Shown: in pieces, positions 23,614 to 35,201 of the stretch
Position numbering within the stretch: position 1 is the first letter of the stretch
How the letters are laid out: every line of letters starts with the position of its first letter
Assembly: GCA_001599915.1 (NCBI GenBank)
Contig: BCIG01000007.1
Location: forward strand, 558,001 to 622,000
Reading direction: 5' to 3'
Source of the DNA: Symbiotaphrina buchneri
Taxonomy: Eukaryota; Ascomycota; Symbiotaphrinales; Symbiotaphrinaceae
Length of the DNA stretch: 64,000 bases
Notes under the pieces: generated by a model
The model's input: only the letters and a program-made list of their open reading frames with translations
Told to the model about the DNA's origin: nothing
Databases searched by the model: none
Translations under genes and position numbers: made by a program

Positions 23614-25116
23614 TCATCCCACAATGCTACTTTTTCTTCGCTCGGAAACCATCTTGCCGAGGCGGGTCTGACTGAGTCGCTTCATGAAAGATGATGATCG
23701 ATCATCAAAAGCATATAACGTCGGTCCAAAGATCTCTTCTGCTTCTTCGGTTGTAAAATATGTGTCTCTGAAACTCTTTCCGCAGCTGTCAGCTTGGTCC
23801 AGTTTGAACATTGACCAATTGACCAATCTCCTTCCTCCTACTTGTTCGAGCGGCTTGCTTACCTTGAAGCTATCCAAGGCGTCTGTTGTCACGCACTCCT
23901 TCTCCAGTTGGCTCAGCACCCGTCGGATTCGCTTCTCGTCAAGACCCATTTGGGGGTTTCGGCACCTAGCCTCGGGTGCGGTATCGGCGGGAAGTCTCGA
24001 CGGGTTTGTCTCGTACTCGCCTGGGCCACAGACAAGGTCTTCATTGCGGAAGTGATCGTTGAGTGAGCTGAATCGACCGCTCCAGAAAGAGATTGGCCGA
24101 GCCGAGGTAATCTGACCCATACGTCAGCTCAACTGAAGAGACTTAAGGCCTTCAATAGCCCTTCTCCTGCTGTCGAAGCGAGGACTTGAAGAAGCTATTT
24201 CCATGGAGTATTCTTTAACGGACCTGGCGGTTGTGGAGAGGGTCTTGACAACTTGCAGTAGGCGGGCGTCCCTGCATTGTAAGGGAGGGTATGGCGCCCA
24301 TTGTCCTGCTCCTCGGGAGGGGCGGGTCTAGAGGTCGTTCCAGTTGCAGTCGTTTTAATCTGATGGAGAGTGCGTTCGCAGCTGCCACAGATGGACTCGG
24401 ACCCTCTTGAGGGACAGATTCGTCGCTGATGGTGCGAGAGGGTGTTGGTCCTGCTTGACGCCAAAACATAGCTGTATACCGTTTGCTATGAGGTGTAGAA
24501 GGAATCGGAGGCACAGGAGCTGGCCGTGGGTCCTCATATTGCCCCGGAGGCGTAGTTGGTGCCATATTTCGACGGTGCGATATCCTGGAAGCTATGACAG
24601 AAGCGCGTGGCGTAGGCGGACGCGGTGCAGGTGACGCAGGCCTGAATGTCTTGGTCCTAGGAAGGCGTGATGGAGGCCGTGCTGCCGAAGGCATGCGGCC
24701 TATGTTGAAGCATGACCGCGAGTTTGGGAGGTGGTATGGTGTCTGCTGTCGGTCGATGTTGGATATACTCGACATGCCAACTTTTGATGGTGAAGTTGGT
24801 ATGCGCGAAGGTCGAGTCCCTGGTGTAGGTGGCGGCGGATATGTCGGTTGGGGAGGCATATTGGAGCGTAGCATGGCTTTCTTGTCTGCGGCGATCTGCT
24901 GGAAAAGAGGGCCGTAGGAGTCTCGAGGATGGGAAGGAGGACTGAAGAGGTAGGGTAGTGGCAACAACACGACTCACCAGGTGGGAAGCCGTCATTCACC
25001 CAGGATATATCTTTGCGCGATCTGAGGTGACTCTCCCCGTGCTTCGCCAGAAGGTCCTGGTTAATGGAGAGTTTGTCATTCACCATCGTCTCTGATCTGG
25101 CCACAGAAATGGGCAT
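23614..25116 (-). CDS. fungal protein of unknown function, proline-rich with conserved C-terminal block
   Basis: Not a named family. The first exon (MPISVARSETMVNDKLSINQ; an internal ATG is also possible) ends ISWVNDGFPP at a GTGAGT donor and joins to DSYGPLFQQIAADKKAML. A long Pro/Ser/Arg-rich region follows (PPPPTPGTRPSRIPTSP, PPSRLPRTKTFRPASP). An intron with branch GCTGAC joins HNRQ to ITSARPISFWSGRFSSLNDH, a block that I recall from other Eurotiomycete proteins of unknown role. The C-terminus is acidic and then basic (TEEAEEIFGPTLYAFDDRS, RLGKMVSERRKSSIVG). No membrane segment or catalytic motif is visible. The layout suggests an intrinsically disordered regulator or scaffold, but this is only a guess. 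Confidence 0.65.
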
Positions 25117-25334
25117 CCCAAAGACTAGTCACATCAAATCACTGAGATGGCAGCCAGATCACTTATGTTGGAGGCTCTGTGGCGATTATTCCTAAAATCA
25201 CTTATCGGATCGAGGCATGAACCAAATAGATATCATCGCTAGTCTAACATTCGGTATCCTGGACCTGCCCTGAGATTTTGCCTGTCCATACGCCCATACG
25301 CCCCTACGCTCGCGCCATGCAGGTTAAAACCAAA

Positions 25335-28300
25335 CTACTCAGAGTCACTGTCCACGATAAAACCTCCTTTTGTCCTTCGGGTTGTCGCTCTTGCAACCGG
25401 CATTTCATCACTGTCCTCATCCTCATCGATCGGTGCCTTGAGACCTTGTCCATGGACGTTGGTCGCAGTCATGTCATCTGCCGAAGCGGATTGTTCCAAG
25501 CCACTGTGGCTGACTATCCTCTCCTCATCCGACAGCACATTCGTAGATGTTGGAGGAGTGTCAATGTCATCCAAGTCATCGTCATCACCCAACAGCGACG
25601 AAGCAGACATGACTGAGCCCGAGTCCACAAGAGCAGTGTCATCCTCCGAGTCTGAGAGAAGAGACCTTTGCTTCTTCCTCCTTGTCCCTGGCGCATCTTG
25701 AGGTTGCATCTTCCTTTTCCTACCACCTTTTTTGTTCGACGTGACCCCTTCCTTATTGCCTGTTTGCAGAGACTGGAGGACATTCTTTGCATGCGTACGT
25801 CTCCTTTCTTCTTCCTTGGCGAAGAATTCCCTGTCCTTCTCCTCGTCATCCTCATCATCGCTATCATGAACGAAGAGGGCGCTCTTTATCTTTCTACGCT
25901 TATCCTGGTCCGCCTTCTCCCTTGCTTTCCTGCGCCGTTCTCTCTCTTCATCATCCAACTCCCGGGTATCTTCATCATCGTCTCTGTGTCGTCGACGTCT
26001 CCGCTTTTTCTTAAGCTTATCAAGCGCATCAGACGCCCTTTCAGTGGGACCACCGGCCGGGAATAAAAAGTCTTCTTCGTAGTCCGTCGAGGATTGATTA
26101 CTGCCGTCATCATGGTCGGTCACTCGTCGTGCGGCAGATTTCCCCCGGATGAAATCTTCAGCCCCTTTCCCATCCTCGAAGGTTGGTGGATCAAACTGGG
26201 CACTTTGTATGAGTGCTTCGATTTCCCTCAACTGAGCAGAAGTCATGGAGCCAGCAATGTACCAAGTCGCACCAATTTTGTCGTCAATCCCCAGCCGCTG
26301 GAACCCGGCCAAAGTCATCAAAAGACGGAGTTTGTTATCTTTGAACATTGCAACACGACGTTCCTCGTTGTCAGGAGTTACGAAGATGGAAGGTGCTGTA
26401 GCGGTTTGCGGAGAACCAGCAGAATCCGGAACTTGCTGCGCGCCGCCCACATCATTGGTTTCCTGCTGCTGCTGCTGCTGCCGCTGCTGTTCTTCGAGCA
26501 GTTGTCGAGCTACCCTTTCATCTTCCCAAGCTTCCCGCTCATTGGCGGACGACTTCAAAACAGTCTTTACCCACTCAATTGCATCATCTTTGTTCTGATG
26601 GAGCAATATTGAGACGACGACGCCAATCTCTTCTGCTTTTGAAAGTCCCGGCTTAAGTTCCAGTTCAGCTGGTGCTCTAGGCTTCGCGGAGATGGTCTGT
26701 TTTTCGTAGCCGTGCTCCAAATAGAATGCGGTGGCTGGAATCTTGCTAAACAACATTTCCACCGCCATCTCAGGCCTTTGCTCCATCTTCTTTGCAAGTC
26801 TTCTGATTAATTGCTTAATCAATTCATCCCACTCAGCATATACTGGACTTGCTGGATCAAGCGCCTCGGGTCCTTTCATCATCTTATAAAACAAGGCCAT
26901 AATATCTACCCGGAAGAGCAATACAGTCATCTCCATCTTGAATGCGACCCGGTAGAAGAATCGATGTGCCCGTTTCAGCTGTTCGACACCTAATTCGCGA
27001 TAGTACCTTGTTAGGCTAACGAACGTATCCACGCAATGCTGCGTCATGAATTTCGAACTGAACTTCGTGAACTCGAACTTTCTTTCTTTCGATGTCTGCT
27101 GCACCTGCTCTTCGTCTTCCATCTCCGAGCCTGCATCGCCCTCGTCACCCGGGCCCTCGCTTTCAATAGCGGGCTGAGCTGCTTTTTTTCTCCTTCTTGC
27201 CCGTCTTCGAGACCTGATCTGAAGATCTGCGTTTTGCTTCGAGTAACGTTCTAACATCCGCAAAAAGACATGCGCTAGGTGAGTGCAAGTGTCGAGGTAG
27301 CCAAATCCTTGGTTTGTATATCCCCGCACAATGGCTACTATCCGGTCATGAGTTTTCTCTTCGTAAAAAATACGGTTCTGTATATTTTCCGCAATCTCTT
27401 GATCTTCCTCTAGACGAGATTCGGACATCTCCTGGGCAGTCAAAAGCTATAGAGCATTAGAGACCGAGTTGAATAATATAACTTGAGCAGTTAAACCTAC
27501 TATCTGAGTGAAACAGCGCATGCCAGCATTCACGTCTTGCCACGACGCCGCATCCATGCCCTCCTGCATGTACCTATTCAAGAGAATGAACGTCTCTTGA
27601 TTAAGCACACAAGCAGTGAGAGCGAAGTTGTCGATCTGCGAATCTCCTGTCACGAGTTGCTGATGAATCTGGTCAGCAGACTTGGCTTTGTTAGTCTCTC
27701 GACGGATACGATCAGCTTCCAGGAACCAGGAGATGACGAAAAAGAATTGTTGAGTATGGACGTCGAGCACACGCTCGGCTTCTCGCTCAATGGCCTTGCG
27801 AATATGCGTGAACAAAGCTGTAGAAATCAGCCGCGTCCTCTGGGATCCTCGAAACCCGTCACCTACGATTGAAGCTTGAATCGAGGAACTCTTCCACAAA
27901 AGCGCGTAGGTGTTCTCGAGCCGTGGAAGTCAAAGCGACAGGTGTCTCGAAGTCATTCTGTGAAAAACGGATAAGCTCATTCCGAGAAGCGTGGCAATGC
28001 CCATACCTGTATGCCGTCCGTCTTCTTCACTGGTCTCCTCGGTTTGTTCCACTTCTTTGACGCATCCATCTTCGCTAGACTCCTCTCAACATCCAACAGC
28101 GCTTCTTGGCCCGTGACTGTAGAGACTCGTTCATCATCACGCTTGACCCAGATCATTGTCCCGAATCGGTTATGCCTGGACGGTGCGTTACGAGCGTAGC
28201 CGGTCTTCATCTCAGCTTCCTGTTTCAGCAAATTTTTGAGGTCGTTGCTCTGAGTCCTCTCCAATTCCTCCTGTTTCATAAATAGTTTCTCGATATCAAC

Positions 28301-29162
28301 TCCCTTCAACAGGTGGAACAGAATCTCCAACAACAACACATCTTGGGTATTGAAGTCCTGTCCCATGCTTGAGGACAGGGTCAGCAAGAGATGGAAAATA
28401 TCTTGATCATCGCACGCATCGATGGTCGCAGAACGCGAGATTTCACTTTCATCGCCCTCAAAGGGGAGATTCCGAGGCCGTGAGATCATAACAATGTTGC
28501 GCAAGAAGTAGAGGATTAGCTTGATAATCCCCTCGTCTCGCGAGCTCCTTTCACCCATCGGGAGAGCCATCGATGGCAGCCCTATCCGGACTACAGTCCG
28601 TAGTATCTTCGCTGTATCATGATGCAATATGCCTCTCTTATAGGTTGTCTGCGCCAATTGAAGGTAAGGAATGTGACGATGATGATTTACGGTCATGTTC
28701 TGTTCATCTTTCTCGATCGGCCAAGTGAGTGGAACAAGAAGCTCCACTAGATATCGTCAGCGGTTGAAGGTGCGGAAAGCTTCTTGAGGCACGTACAACA
28801 TGCAAGAGCGATCTTTGACTTATGTTTATCTTCGGTGGCATCCTCCGGCCATCCAGCCAAAATTTGGAGGAGGTCGCCATTGACCAGATTAGCTTCCGCC
28901 AGGCAGCGCGCAACATCTAGCCTATTTGCTTTCTCATCGTACAATTTCAACCATCTCTTCAGGTCCTTCAAACATGCCAGGGCATCATCACCGAGAACAT
29001 ATCTGCCCTCCTCATCTGCGCCAGCGCCTCCAAGCTAGAGTGATGGTTGTTAGCATGCGCAAGCCAACGGAATTGCATAAAACTTACAGCGGACACGAGA
29101 CTGTAAATGTAGGCGCGGACCTCGGGATCCACGAGCCCATTAGAAGGCAAGTCGAGCTCCAT
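25335..29162 (-). CDS. TOF1: replication-fork protection factor Tof1 (Timeless/Swi1 family)
   Basis: Nuclear protein that travels with the replisome, partners Csm3/Swi3 and mediates fork pausing and the S-phase checkpoint. ATG at 29162 gives MELDLPSNGLVDPEVRAYIY. The TIMELESS N-terminal domain spans several exons (LACLKDLKRWLKLYDEKANR, LVPLTWPIEKDEQNMTVNHH, ILRTVVRIGLPSM, LLLEILFHLLKGVDIEKLF, HNRFGTMIWVKRDDERVS). The long last exon carries the timeless C-terminal region (FLMRMLERYSKQNADLQIRS-like helix, VSILLHQNKDDAIEWVKTVL, LLMTLAGFQRLGIDDKIGAT). A polyglutamine stretch interrupts it near 26463-26489. The tail alternates acidic and basic runs and ends with TRRTKGGFIVDSDSE at 25335. The size of about 1,180 residues fits fungal Tof1. 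Confidence 0.94.
26463..26489 (+). repeat. CTG/CAG trinucleotide run encoding polyglutamine in Tof1
   Basis: Six perfect CTG units, one CCG and two more CTG on the plus strand. On the minus strand they encode QQRQQQQQQ in the Tof1 linker between VARQLLEEQQ and ETNDVGG. Length polymorphism between strains would be expected. Confidence 0.85.
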
Positions 29163-29530
29163 CTTCGATTTATCGTTGTGTGGACATGAGCTCGAAATCT
29201 GCGCTGACCAGCATGATTCGAGAAAGAAGCATTGCGTGAGAGGGTGTACGGATAGGAATCTACGGAGAGTACCTTACGGTCGAACTTCCATGGATGTGGG
29301 GGACGCGTCTGCGCGTCTAGCGTGTTGCGTTCACCCTAGGGTACTTACAGTAACCAAGGCTGGTTACCTCGGCACATTCATGGCGGCCTCGCTCAGACGT
29401 TCCCCACAGGTACAGGTAATCTGTAAGCTATCAAGATAGCAGGTAGCCGGACCATTGCATTATTTATGTCTCCGGTCTGTGTAATTCTTCTGGGTTGACC
29501 TATCTGTCACGCGGATCAATCAGCCATATC
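29163..29530. promoter_or_regulatory. bidirectional promoter of Tof1 and hydroxybutyryl-CoA dehydrogenase
   Basis: 368 bp between divergent starts. A TTG-initiated in-frame extension of the dehydrogenase begins at 29495, but the ATG at 29531 with a mitochondrial-type presequence is preferred. No repeat is seen. Confidence 0.45.
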
Positions 29531-30666
29531 ATGCTCGCTGCATATGCCAGGAGCTGCTCTCGATCGAGCGCCCACCTCTTGAGCCATGTGCGCCCCTTCA
29601 GCGAGAGTGCAATTGTACGATCGCAAGCCGTCAAAAGACTCGGTGTGATCGGCGCTGGCCAAATGGTACACTCAATAAAATACCCCGTCTCGCTGTTTCT
29701 CCGGCTTCATGACTTACAGATAGATTTCAGGGCTTAGGTATTGCATTGGTCGCCTCGCAGAAAGCACAAGTGCCGGTTACCCTTATCGATAGTTCCCAAG
29801 TTTCCCTTGACAAGGGCTTGAAGTTCGCTGGTATGCAACTGGCCTCCTTCTATCCTGTCTTATTTTGTTAATCTGGCCACCAGATAAGCTACTGGAAAAG
29901 GATGTTGGCAAGGGCAGGTTGTCAAAAGAAGATGCCGATGCAACGAGGGGTCGCTTGAACCCCTCCACGAATATCGACGACCTGTATGACGTCGATTTCG
30001 TGATCGAAGCGGTCCCAGTACGTATCAGAGCCATAGAAGACATCATGGACATGTACTTATAAGCAGCAGGAAATTCCAGAGCTTAAAACGCAGATCTTTT
30101 CGAGACTGGCAGAGATTTGTGCACCGCACGCCATACTTGCTACCAATACATCCTCTATATCCATAACCCGCATTGCCGCTGCTACAACCAAAAGCCCCAC
30201 AGATCTCTCTGCGCCTTCACGAGTTATATCTACCCACTTCATGAATCCTGTGCCAGTACAAAAGGGCGTGGAAATAATCACCTGCTTACAGACGTCTCAA
30301 TCCACCATCGACGCCGCAATCAACTTTGTGGAAAGGATGGGCAAGATCCCTTCGCGATCAGCGGATTCCCCAGGCTTTCTTGCAAATCGAATATTGATGC
30401 CATATATCAATGAAGCAATAATTTGTCTGGAGACAGGTGTAGGCGAAAGGGAAGACATCGACAACATAATGAAAAACGGTACCAATGTACCCATGGGTCC
30501 ACTACAGCTGGCAGACTTTATAGGGATCGACACCTGCTTGGCAATAATGAAGGTCCTGTACGAGGAAACGGGCGACAGTAAGTACAGGCCGGCAGTTCTC
30601 CTTAAAAAGATGGTAGATGCGGGTTGGTTGGGAAAGAAGAGTGGCAAAGGCTTCTACGATTACTGA
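29531..30666 (+). CDS. 3-hydroxybutyryl-CoA dehydrogenase, mitochondrial-type
   Basis: NAD(P)-dependent oxidation of 3-hydroxyacyl-CoA in the fatty or amino acid degradation pathway. The N-terminus [20 protein letters not shown] is basic and Ser-rich, like a mitochondrial presequence. The Rossmann motif [18 protein letters not shown] is restored by the first intron. Further blocks are VDFVIEAVP joined to [16 protein letters not shown] by an intron ending [26 protein letters not shown], the catalytic [15 protein letters not shown] region, [18 protein letters not shown], and [19 protein letters not shown] in the C-terminal domain. The end is [10 protein letters not shown] at 30666. The length of about 320 residues is normal for the bacterial-type HBD. 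It is convergent with Mgm101 (137 bp apart). Confidence 0.93.
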
Positions 30667-30803
30667 AATCCATATTCTCCCTGCAGCTCACCAACCTCCC
30701 AGGAGCTGATCATGATCACTTCATTCTATGACTATTTATAATACAAGCCCTGGAAGACTCTGCCCCCAGCCACGGGTATTACGTGCAGAAGCCAAGAGCT
30801 GCA

Positions 30804-31763
30804 TCATTTGACTTCTTTGTACGGTGGCTGTACACGATCGTCCTTTCGCATCGTGATCTTCCGGCGCTTTTTAGTTGTAATATGCTCCACCCATACCTCC
30901 TTTGTATGCTCAGCCATGAACTTCCGCAGAAATCTCGGATCCCACAATTCGCTTGCTATACCCAGGTCCTTGCAGCAGCGCATAAGCGCATTGGACTTGC
31001 AGCCCTCCGCAGCAGTAGGAATGCCATCAGGGGAGAAGTAGTCCTGTTCACCCCTTGCAACAGAGACCAGCCTGGAGAAAGGACGGATCATGATCAGTAC
31101 CATAAACATTGTTGACTCGGAGGTGACAGGGCCTTACCGTCCATGTACGACAAGCGCATACTCCCTAGTCACAGACCTGGGAGTTACAATGGTCTCGCCT
31201 CTTGGTGCAAGGCCCCAGCCGCCAGGGCCGAAAGCTTTGTTCAAGATCCGTCGATATTTGATCTCAGGCAGATATGCTAGTCCCTCCGGCTTCACCTCGA
31301 TGTCGTCAATATCAAGGGGTTGTTGTAAGATCTCTGCGGCTTCCTTTGGAAATGGCTCCGTAGACAGGCCATGGAACGAACGTGTCCAATCGACTTGACG
31401 GTCGCCCTCATCCAGCAAGATAGGTTGATCTCCAAGGCCGTTCGTCAGATCTCCTTGCGGTTCGACGGGTTGTGTGGCCGCCGAGCGAGAGGTAGCAGGA
31501 GGCGGTACACGCGCGGCTGCTGCTTCAGCTGATTTGCGCGTTGATAGATGTAGCGAGCGACATTGCCCTTGGCTCTGTATGTGAGGAATGGTGAAGGATG
31601 CGATGGGTGCGACTAAGGGTATCCGGGAAGTCCATCTTGCAGGTGGCACGCGCTGAGCTGCTCCTGCGAGACGGAGAGAATATGCGCGACCACCTATTAT
31701 CTCCGGAAGAGTTGCGGAGCCATTAAGTGCATACCAGCCCTTCTGAAGGGTATTTGACCTCAT
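30804..31763 (-). CDS. MGM101: mitochondrial genome maintenance protein Mgm101
   Basis: Mitochondrial nucleoid protein with Rad52-like single-strand annealing activity, needed for mtDNA repair and maintenance. ATG at 31763 gives [15 protein letters not shown]. The N-terminal part is basic with few acids, as in a presequence and linker. The conserved core begins [20 protein letters not shown] and continues [40 protein letters not shown], then an intron to [40 protein letters not shown] and [20 protein letters not shown], stopping at 30804. An in-frame extension reaches 31874, but only with a far upstream start and a Thr/Pro-rich composition, so the ATG at 31763 is preferred. Confidence 0.94.
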
Positions 31764-31995
31764 TGTGGTGGGTTGGTAGTGTTGTTGGAAGAGTGAAAGG
31801 TGGATGGGAGGTGGAGGTGTAGGTTGTTGAAGCTTCCGCAACCCACCAACCACCAACGTGAGGACGCGGACCAAAGGCTCGTGAATCTGCTACAGGGGAG
31901 CACCAGTCTGCCAGTGAATACATGTTTCTATTACGCAGTTCTGTGCGGTACCTAGTTTTACAAGAAAGTGCGTTTATTTATGGCCCTTGACCCAT

Positions 31996-32482
31996 CTACG
32001 CATCTTTGGCCCCTGTCCTCTGATCGTTGCCGTGCCTTTTCCAACACTCCCTAAAGGCTTCCATCTAAAACAACATCATCAGTGATTTTATTTTGGGAGC
32101 CAAGATGCAAGTCGGGAACTGTTGACCACTCGCCTAAAGAAGGACTCGAAGTAATGGGGCCTCAACAAACTCACTTCCTTTCGGCACGCTCTCCAGTCCT
32201 TCTTCTCGAAGTAGCAATCGTTCATCTTCCTGTTTTCCTCTATCAATGTATTAGACTTATTTATGCTGTGACAAAAAAGGGCTCTCTGTGCTGAGCATCC
32301 ACCACGATGACCAGTCGGGATTAATACCTGCACAGCCGGTGCTGAAGATCCTTTGGTCCCTTTATCGAATTATTAGCAACCCGTCTTCCAAGATACAATT
32401 TTCCACATTGCATTTCCTACCACTCATCAGGCTCATCATCCTCTGCATTTGCAGTATCAGGATTGTTATTCGCGTCTGGCAT
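31996..32482 (-). CDS. COA4: cytochrome c oxidase assembly factor Coa4/Cmc3-like (twin CX9C), four small exons
   Basis: Assembled by hand: exons 32482-32421, 32359-32328, 32239-32175 and 32064-31996 with GT-AG introns, giving 75 residues. The start is MPDANNNPDTANAEDDEPDE. The family signature follows, DEWDQRIFSTGC then EENRKMNDCYFEKKDWRACR and MEAFRECWKRHGND. Cysteines lie at residues 30, 40, 50 and 60, an exact twin CX9C spacing. Coa4 is an intermembrane-space CHCH protein imported through Mia40 and needed for complex IV biogenesis. Other CHCH proteins (Cox23, Cmc1, Cox17) are less likely because of the DEWDxRI..TGC..EN and DWRxC motifs. The stop is TAG at 31996-31998. It is divergent from the biotin ligase with only 101 bp between starts. 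Confidence 0.9.
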
Positions 32483-32583
32483 TGCGAGTTTGTTTCTCCA
32501 GAGTGGATGTGAACGACGTTTAAATTGTCAAGAGGGCTCGCATACATTGGGCTGGTTCGGTTCTCTGACAACCGGGTATCACA
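32483..32583. promoter_or_regulatory. 101-bp bidirectional promoter with inverted CCAAT box
   Basis: Only 101 bp separate the start codons of Coa4 and biotin-protein ligase. ATTGG, the reverse of a CCAAT box, lies at 32546-32550, which points to possible control by the CCAAT-binding complex. Leaders must be very short or the transcripts overlap. Confidence 0.6.
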
Positions 32584-34994
32584 ATGGCTTCGACACGCAT
32601 CAATGTTCTCATCTATGCTGGTAGGGACAAAACATCCATTATCTCCAATCTTTGACAGCACTGAAATGCAAAGGCAACGGAACCACGGTGGAGTCGGTGC
32701 GGCATTGCACATGGACGCTTCGAAGATTGCTGTCACCGAATTACGCCGTCATTACCGTGGATGGACAGACGCTCCTGAAAGAACCGTGGACTGCTTCGTG
32801 CGCTCTACTGGTGATCCCCGGTGGTGCTGATTTGGGTTACTGTCGGACCCTTAATGGCGAAGGCAATAGGCGAATACGCCAGTACGTCGAGCGTGGAGGA
32901 GCTTATATTGGTTTCTGCGCTGGCGGTTACTACGCAAGTAGCCGCTGTGAATTTGAGGTTGGCAACAAAAGGTTAGAAGTAGTAGGCAATCGGGAGCTGG
33001 GTTTGTTCCCAGGCACCTGCCGGGGCTGCGCATATGCAGGCTTTGTTTACCACAGTGAAGCCGGAGCAAGAGCAGTCGAGCTGCGGGTAAACAAGGAAGC
33101 CTTCAAAGGCCCATCAGTCCCCGAAGTTTTCAAGACATATTACAACGGTGGTGGTGTCTATGTAGACGCCGAAAAATATAAAAGCCAGGGGGTCGAAGTT
33201 CTGGCTAGTTATACCGAGGAACTGAGCGTCGACAGTGGAGAAGGGGCAGCAGCTGTAGTATATTGTAAAGTCGGGGAAGGAGCTGCAATTCTTACGGGAC
33301 CACATCCAGAGTATGTCTGTCTATCATGTTTGAAGTTTCAGTATGTTAACGAACGGGAAAGGTTTGCAGCAGTGAACCTCAGCAGGAATGCAGAGCCCTC
33401 TACTTTCGCCCAAGTGGTAGATGAGCTTGCAAGGGATGACAAGCTCCGACCAGACTTTCTGAAGGCTTGTCTCTTGAAGCTCGGTCTACAGGTCAATCAA
33501 GATCAGGATAACACCATCCCTTCCCTCTCACGTCTGCATCTATCTGCCTTGGACCCATTTGACGTTTCGGATCTCCTGCGTTCTTGGCAAGATATCATCA
33601 CTGTAGAAGATGGCAATGAGCTCATAAAAGGGGAGAACGATACCTTCAAGATTGAGAGGCCGTCTGCATGGTCATTAGGCTCTGTTAAAGAAGCTCTTCG
33701 CGAGGTTGCTGCCGGTGAAGACGAAAGCAAGACCGCAGACGACAAGATTAATGACCACAATACTATCATAAAGCGTCTCGTACCCCATGAGAAGGACATA
33801 CCTGCAGGAAAAGAGACTCCATATTTCAACCATAATGCTTATTTTGCAAATCTTCAGCACTTCCAATCTTCAACAAGACTTTCTGAGCCTTCTTGGGGCA
33901 GCCGTCTCCTGTACGGAGAAGTGGTGACGAGTACAAATACAATGCTTGAAAAGTAGGTCACTCGGTATCAGTTTCATAGCATTGGATATGTTATTGACAT
34001 GATCCAGAAACAGCAACTTGCTTCAACATCTGCCGACCGGCTTCACAGCTACCGCAACTGTCCAAGTAGCTGGAAGAGGTCGTGGCTCCAATGTGTGGGT
34101 GTCGCCAGCTGGATCACTTATGTTTTCAACTGTCATCCGGCATCCTATGGAAGCCGGTGAGAAAGCGTCCGTCGTCTTCGTACAGTATCTCGCTGCAATG
34201 GCCATCGTCCAGGCGGTGAAAAGTTATGGCAGCGGCTATGAGGACTTACCAGTGAAGTTGAAATGGCCAAATGACATTTGTATGTTGAAGGTTGCATTCA
34301 GCTATAACTTTCTAAGGCTTATTGAATGCAGATGCCCAGGACCCCAGGAAGCCGGATGAAAAGAGATATGTCAAGATCGGGGGCATCCTCGTCAACTCAA
34401 GCTATTCCGGGAAAGAATACATGCTTGTAGTCGGTAAGTTAACTCGCGACTACACCATCACAGACATGTTTTGTTGTCCTTCTCCGTCAAAATGGATCTT
34501 TTTGGCTCCACAATAAGCTATTGCGGCTAACAGTTAAAATGTAAGGCGTCGGTCTGAATACAACCAACGCGGCGCCGACAACATCCCTCAACGCCCTTCT
34601 GCCACCACACCTTCCTCCCTTCACGCTCGAGAAGCTCCTGGCGCGGATCCTCACCGTCTTCGAAGAGATCTACACCGGTTTTCTACGCACGGGCTTCGAC
34701 CGCAACCTAGAAGAGTTCTACTACAAGCACTGGCTCCATACGTTCGTCTACCCCCAAGCCCTTACTTCTGACGAGGGCTGAGTGCTGACAAGCCCAAATG
34801 GTAGCGACCAGATCGTGACGCTAGAGTCGGCCGGCGGCGTGCGGGCCCGTATCAAGGGCATCACGCGCGACTACGGCTTGTTGCTGGCGGAGGAGCTGGG
34901 CTGGGAGGACCGCAGCACGGGCAAGATCTGGCAGTTGCAGAGTGATAGCAACAGTTTTGATTTCCTCAAGGGGCTCGTCAAGAGGAAGGTATAA
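32584..34994 (+). CDS. BPL1: biotin-protein ligase (holocarboxylase synthetase)
   Basis: Attaches biotin to acetyl-CoA, pyruvate and other carboxylases using ATP. ATG at 32584 gives MASTRINVLIYAG, joined over a short intron to NGTTVESVRHCTWTLRRLL. The N-terminal amidotransferase-like domain (BPL_N) shows LLVIPGGADLGYC, VERGGAYIGFCAGGYYAS and VYVDAEKYKSQGVEVL. After the linker the catalytic domain has LLYGEVVTSTNTMLEKN, ATVQVAGRGRGSNVWVSPAG, KLKWPNDI, KIGGILVNSSYSGKEYMLVV and VGLNTTNAAPTTSLNALL, with the C-terminal domain ARIKGITRDYGLLLAEEL. The stop is TAA at 34992-34994. Several introns are present, the one before VGLNTT being longest at about 113 nt. All motifs are intact. Confidence 0.93.
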
Positions 34995-35201
34995 GTGTGG
35001 GAATCCAGGTCCTCACGCCCGACCAATCACTACGGATACTTGGGGTGCTTCATATCGACGTCTACCTTTCTTATACCGGTACATGTCTAATGATGTGTAC
35101 GAGATGAATTATGTTCGAACAACTGGAAACACCATATAAACGCCGACCTTTGTGCAATGCTGTACAACGACTGGCTAACAGATATACAATAATATAACCA
35201 T

